DNA from: Lactarius indigo
Taxonomy: Eukaryota; Basidiomycota; Agaricomycetes; Russulales; Russulaceae
Reading direction: 5' to 3'
DNA length: 64,000 nucleotides
NCBI GenBank assembly: GCA_025766275.1
Contig: JAFKAC010000012.1
Span: 248,001-312,000, forward strand
The first letter of the stretch is position 1. Every line of letters starts with the position of its first letter. Positions 59,420 through 64,000 of the stretch are shown here, one piece after another. The position numbers and the translations under genes are program-made. The notes under the pieces are model-generated. The model worked only from the letters and a program-made list of their open reading frames with translations, searched no databases and was not told the DNA's origin.

Positions 59420-60160
59420 TCACAACGGGAACCCAATGGCCCTCCATTTCCCGCGCCGACCGTTCTTACGCACAAACCTGCGCGCAAGGACGAGGGCGTA
59501 GTCCATGAACTCGTACGAGTGTCTGAACGCTCCGCTCTCGTCCTGATACGAAACCTCTTCCTGTACAGCGCGATCGAGGAGAGCAAATACGTCCTCCACG
59601 TCTCCCTCCTCCTTTGCTTGGAAGTCCTTGCGGGGCGAAGTGCGGTGGTCCCACCAGCCCTGCGTCTTCATGACGAGGAGGTCGAAGAGCGGCATGACGG
59701 GGATACGATTGATTGTCGGCGTCTCTGACGAGTCGATCTTGGGAATATTGAGCTTCGGCGGCACGAGGATGTCGACCTTGACGCAGCGGCGATGGGAACG
59801 CCATCCGGGGAGGCGGCAGAAGAGGATCTCGTACGTCGCATTGCGCTGTTTGGAAGGCTTGAGGAAGTATCGGCCATCCGCGTTGACAATGGCTTTTTTG
59901 ATCATTTCCGGAGCGGAAGTCGCGTCTCCGTCGTAGCGAACAACGATGTCGACATCCTGCGTGGGCAGTTAAAGGTATTTGGTAGGGACAAGAAGGCGGG
60001 CGGACGCAACGTTAGGGACTCGGTCAGTGTCAGTCCAGAGATAGACAGCCGCACTGCCAAAGAGGCAGACATTCGAAGTGACATGGAGCCGGATGATGTC
60101 GGTGGTGCGGCGGGCTATTTTCAATATCTCCTTTTCATTTGGGGGACCTCTGGGCCACAT
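59420..60160 (-). CDS. Nucleotidyltransferase-fold protein, copy 1
   Basis: Two exons, 60160-60011 and 59956-59420, with a 54-bp gt/ag intron in phase 0. They sum to 687 nt, or 228 residues plus stop. The polymerase-beta-type nucleotidyltransferase signature is visible: CLFGSAAVYLW (GS motif), then DVDIVV (two carboxylates) and KVDILVPP (third carboxylate). C-terminal features include PVMPLFDLLVMKTQGWWDH, EEVSYQDESGAFRHS and a basic end (VRKNGRRGKWRAIGF). Such small fungal proteins resemble the AbiEii/MNT group in outline, but the target is unknown. A second copy lies upstream at 61546-62339. The first Met could lie further upstream. Confidence 0.75.
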
Positions 60161-61545
60161 GTCTCGTAATGGATTTCGGGGATGGAACAGGAGATGTTGT
60201 TACAAGCGCTGTAGAACGAAACTAAACACACACACTATCAGTGCGGTATGAAGAGGCATGGGACGAATGTACTACAAACCTCAGCTGTTCTGGGAGAAGA
60301 AAGCTGGGGTCGTCACGAAGGCTACAAACTATTTAAAACTGTCCCAAAGTCGAGATCGAGCAACTGAGTTCAACTTTTGCCCGTCCCGCCAGTCCGGGAT
60401 TATGTAATAATATTAATTCGTGACTCGCGTGAGTATGTGAGGTCATGTGATGAGAAAATATGGGGTGTTCTGATTGGGCCTTGTAACAACCAACACCAAG
60501 CTCAATACATTTCTGGGTGGCTTGGCGTTGACTCGGCGTCCCGTTATACAATACTGAATCTGTAACTAGCATCTCCAGATCCAACTCATTCACTCGGAGT
60601 CACACGATAACTTATCTCGTTCTACCTTGCGTTCCTTGATGCGTTCTCTTGAACGTTCTACAGTGCCAAGCAGAAGATAGTCTGGTCCCATGTTGTCTCT
60701 GGTAGTCGTTAGGTATCCCGTGCACTTTCGCGTCCCTAGCACGAGCCCTCGATCGGCGACCCCTACGCACTCTTGATGCTGTACAATCCTTCTTGGTACA
60801 ATCGCTTGCCTGTAGTCCGTAAATCTAGAGTGGCCAGTTACGGAATTTTTCGTAAAGTGGTCTCCCGTAGTACCGTATGACCGCACCCACGCAATACAGG
60901 GACGCTTGATGCGATCGCGCTAGCCTGCGGCCCTGCGCGCGGCGGTGGGCCTCCTCGGCGTGCCGGTGATAGCTCTCGGTGGCAATAGCCTCCACGCCGA
61001 GCGCCGCACGGGCATGTACAACGTGAGCATCGTCCTCAGTCAAGGTGCGATCCGCCGCTCCACGGCGAGTACAGCACCACCGGAATCTTCGCTTGTACCA
61101 CAGATGAGACCCTGGCGCTGATGCATATCGTTATTCGGTGGTGGTCTCAGGTTTCGCATTCCGCGGACGAACTGAAGGGGTAAAGTTTAGTGGGGTCTGG
61201 ACTTAGTTCACTGGTGTTTCTTTATATACGTGCGTCGTTCACGGGAACCCACCATCTTTCCGGTCCAGCCTATTGCAAAGGCACGAAGTGATTTTCAAGA
61301 GTAACAACAGATCGTAGCCTACGAGGTGTCTAATACAAGTTGTATAAAGTACAGCTGCGGTTGACCACGGAGAAGACGAACGACACAGTAGGAGAGAGAT
61401 TCCTGATCTCAGTCTTTATACAAGAAAAATCGTTGGTGAAGTATGCCTGAGTCGACATAGAAGATAAGAAGAGGGTCTGAGCGAGGCCGTGCGTAGAAAA
61501 ACGAACCTATCTTACAGTAAGGCGAACTTGGTTCTCCTTCATGGT
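60161..61545. other. Region between the two nucleotidyltransferase genes
   Basis: No clear gene. A GC-rich minus-strand frame at 60825-61043 (EDDAHVVHARAALGVEAIA, RHAEEAHRRAQGRR) has a coding look, but I find no family, start context or exon partner. The right part is upstream or 3' sequence of the nucleotidyltransferase copies. Confidence 0.35.
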
Positions 61546-62339
61546 TCACAACGCAAATCCAAGGCGCCTCCATTTCCAACGCCGACCGTGCTTATTCGCA
61601 AACATGCGCGCGAGGAAGAGCGCGTAGTCCATGAACTCGTCTGAGTGTCTGAACGATTCGCTCTCGTCTTGATAGGAGACCTCCTCCTCCATGGCGCAAT
61701 CAAGGAGAGCGTCTATGTCAGTTACATCTGCCGGCACTTTGGCGCGGAAGTCATTGCGATACGAAGTGTGATGGTCCCACCAGCCCTGCGTCTTCATGAC
61801 GAGCAACTCAAAGAGTGGCATAACGGGGATGCCACGGATCGGGACGTGCTCATACGACTCGGGGAGCCCAAGGTCGCCACCGGGCGGCACGAGTATGTCG
61901 ACCTTGACGCGGCGCTTGTCCGGGTCGGTCATCCAGCCGGGGAGGCGGCAGTAGAGAATCTCGTAAGTCGCCCCAGGTCGTTTGGAAGGTTCGAGATAGT
62001 ATCGATCGTCCGCTTCGATAATCCATTGTTTGACGTCCTCGGGGTCGAGATGTTCGTATTCATCCCACAGGACGATGTCGACATCCTATGTGGGACGTTT
62101 GGGTCGTGAAATAGGGATAGGACTGACGAAAGAGCACGCACTTTGGGAATACGGCCAATGTCAGCCCAGAGATAAGAGGCGGCGCTGCCAAAGAGGCAGA
62201 CATTCGACGTGATATGGTTTTCGATGATGTCAGTTGTGCGCTTCGCGATGGTCAATATCTCTTTTTCAGTTGGGGGGCCGCTGGGTATCATGTAGGGCAC
62301 GTCTGAATGAATACTAGGTGGTATGGGATACGCGGACAA
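61546..62339 (-). CDS. Nucleotidyltransferase-fold protein, copy 2
   Basis: Two exons, 62339-62142 (exactly 66 codons) and 62085-61546 (180 codons with stop), separated by a 56-bp gt/ag intron at the same place as in copy 1. Motifs: CLFGSAASYLW, DVDIVLWDEYEHLDPED, YEILYCRLPGWMTD, KVDILVPPGGD, PVMPLFELLVMKTQGWWDH and EEVSYQDESESFRHS. All three acidic positions are kept. It differs from copy 1 mainly in the loop after KVDILVPP and in a longer N-terminus (MSAYPIPPSIHSDVPYMIP). The tandem pair is diverged but both are open, which suggests two maintained genes. Confidence 0.8.
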
Positions 62340-63109
62340 GTGGGCAGTGGGAGAGAGAGGGACAATAAATTACGACATCTGCTGAGTGTTGCCAGTCTTG
62401 ATCCATCACATATGTGAGGCCACGAGGCAAGTCATGACTCGACCTATGATGCATGATGCATGAGGTGCCCAAGCGCTGGCATCCAGGGACAATTTGGATG
62501 TCCCCTAAAGCCTGAGTAGTAGTACCATCCCTCCCTTAACTCAAGCTATCGTGACAATTGACCAGTAAATGATTGTCTTGTGATGCTGCAGGGAAACTAA
62601 CTCCCTCACTGTACCATTCGCCCACGGTGAAAGAAAACGAGCCAAGTGCTCGTCACCGTCACGATGGGCGTACTTTACGTAGGGGGCTGAAGCGCTGGCC
62701 ATCTGTTTTCCCGCGACGTCCGAGTCAGTCGAGGTCACGGCCGCGCCCACATTCCGGGTTGTGCCAACCTCTTCGTCAGATGCTGCGCAGTTCTGTGTCT
62801 ACTTTCGCACGGTTGGAAGATACTCTTATGAGATAATAGTCGCACAACGAGCAGCAGTCGGGTGAGAGGTCGACTCTTGAGAGTGTGTGCGGGACCAATG
62901 GACCCTAGAGGTTGAAAGCAACTACTTGCATGTCTTTTTTCCGGACGGGAGTGAGACGATGATATCGATGCAGTACTGTTGTACAAAAAGGGACGCGATC
63001 ATGCAGGGCCACGGCACTTTACAAGGAGCGCCCAACGTTTCCGCGTCTTTCTTTCTTTCCTCACATCACATCAAACTCGATAGCTAGACGTCTCAGATTC
63101 CCTAGCACA
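62340..63109. other. Intergenic region before the GH5 gene
   Basis: No gene is recognised. A short tatgatgcatgatgcatgag repeat lies near 62450. The last 60 bases before 63110 are a C/T- and A-rich leader. Confidence 0.4.
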
Positions 63110-64000
63110 ATGTCAAGCTTGTCCATCGATTCATCTTTTATTTTCGTCGGCTCGGAACAATCTCAAGTTTTACCACCATCAAGACCGCAGACAGCAACTT
63201 CGGATGCGACCTTTCCGTCGAGCATTTCGACACCAACTTCTCCTATAGACTCTAATGCATCATCGGTCGGCACCCCCGAGGTTCGTAACCATACCACTCC
63301 ACCTTTCGTTCGTGTCTGACAGTCAACCTCCAGGTTGTCAACCACCCTTCCGCAGACCCTGCATATACCGTGGGCTCTAGCTCGTCCTACGCTCATGACT
63401 GGTCCCGGGATACAACCGGTGGAATCCGCACTCACGGCAGGCATTTTATCGATGGATATGGCCGCGTGTGTAACCTCCGAGGGGTAAACCTCTCAGGGAA
63501 CTGCAAGACGTGCGTTGTTCGTTGTACCCTTTTGCACACGCGTCTGACGTTCGGTTACTACCCACAGCCCTGTCAACGGTGACCACACCGCGTTTCCTGC
63601 AGGTGCTGAGACAGTAACGTTTGTTGGCCGCCCGTTCCCGCTTGAAGAGGCCCCGCAACACCTTGCGCGGCTTCGGCGCTGGGGTCTCACATTTGGTGCG
63701 TCGTTTATCTCTTCATGCCACACTCTCTATCCATATTTAATCCCTATTCGACCTTCATTAATGAAGTCCGTTTTCTCGTCACCTGGGAGGCCGTCGAACA
63801 CGAAGGCCCGTATGTCTTGTTTACCTGCTTGCTCGCTAACGCGTGCGCTAAATCGACGCATATAGTGGCATATACGATACATCCTACCTTTCATACCTCC
63901 GTTCGGTTCTCTCGTTATTACCCCAGTACGGCCTCACGGCTTTCGTCGCTCTACACCAAGACGTCTGGTCGCGCTACGCCGGCGGGTCCGGCGCACCCGC
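63110..64000 (+). CDS. GH5 glycoside hydrolase (steryl-glucosidase / endoglycoceramidase type), 5' part
   Basis: Exons 63110-63280 (57 codons), 63334-63509, 63568-63695, 63777-63809 and 63866 to the window end, all with gt/ag introns and consistent phase. After a Ser-rich leader (MSSLSIDSSFIFVGSEQS) the protein reads DGYGRVCNLRGVNLSGNCK, FVGRPFPLEEAPQHLARLRR, WGLTF, VRFLVTWEAVEHEGPG and LPQYGLTAFVALHQDVWSRY. This matches fungal GH5 enzymes that cleave glucose from sterol glucosides or glucosylceramide. The N-terminal beta strands and the LHQDVWSR motif are present. The acid/base and nucleophile glutamates would lie beyond the window. There is no signal peptide, so it is probably intracellular. 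Confidence 0.85.

Overview
The window looks like nuclear DNA of a filamentous basidiomycete. Genes are split by many short introns of about 50-75 bp. The families seen (secreted BBE-type FAD oxidoreductases, an amidase-signature enzyme, a DUF6534-type membrane protein, a GH5 glucosidase of the fungal steryl-glucosidase/endoglycoceramidase type) are common in Agaricomycetes. A Rhizoctonia (Ceratobasidiaceae) origin is my inference from gene content, not something the sequence proves.

Layout. 1-2320: no recognisable gene. 2321-4075: broken relic of a secreted sedolisin (S53) peptidase. 4929-43990: a tandem array on the minus strand of seven BBE-like FAD oxidoreductase genes, each repeated with its promoter and linker. 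Six look intact and the fourth is frameshifted. Two more pieces are fragments: one with its interior deleted (10601-11190) and one cut off at a duplication junction (36273-36428). Two nearly identical secreted amidases (26061-28057 and 36698-38712, plus strand) sit tail-to-tail with BBE copies 5 and 7, so amidase plus BBE was duplicated as one segment. The array also carries a DNA element with 16-bp terminal inverted repeats (7678-10243), insertions of a poly(A)-ending retroelement with target-site duplications, a MaoC-like relic, and long G/C homopolymers.

44000-47500: a minus-strand seven-TM-type DUF6534 gene. 47500-56222: three tandem beta-carbonic anhydrase genes on the plus strand, each with a repeated upstream region. 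This triplication is interrupted by a 1.33-kb element with 15-bp inverted repeats that encodes an unknown coiled-coil protein, a 467-bp inverted-repeat element, and a 249-bp retroelement insertion. 56852-58138: a single-pass membrane protein. 59420-62339: two tandem nucleotidyltransferase-fold genes. 63110-64000: the 5' part of a GH5 enzyme running off the window.

How the genes relate: the BBE enzymes and amidases carry signal peptides and are probably extracellular enzymes acting on plant or wall-derived substrates. The carbonic anhydrases are housekeeping-type enzymes that have been locally amplified. The common theme is recent local gene amplification, in which paralogous units serve as empty-site references that date and define the transposon insertions.
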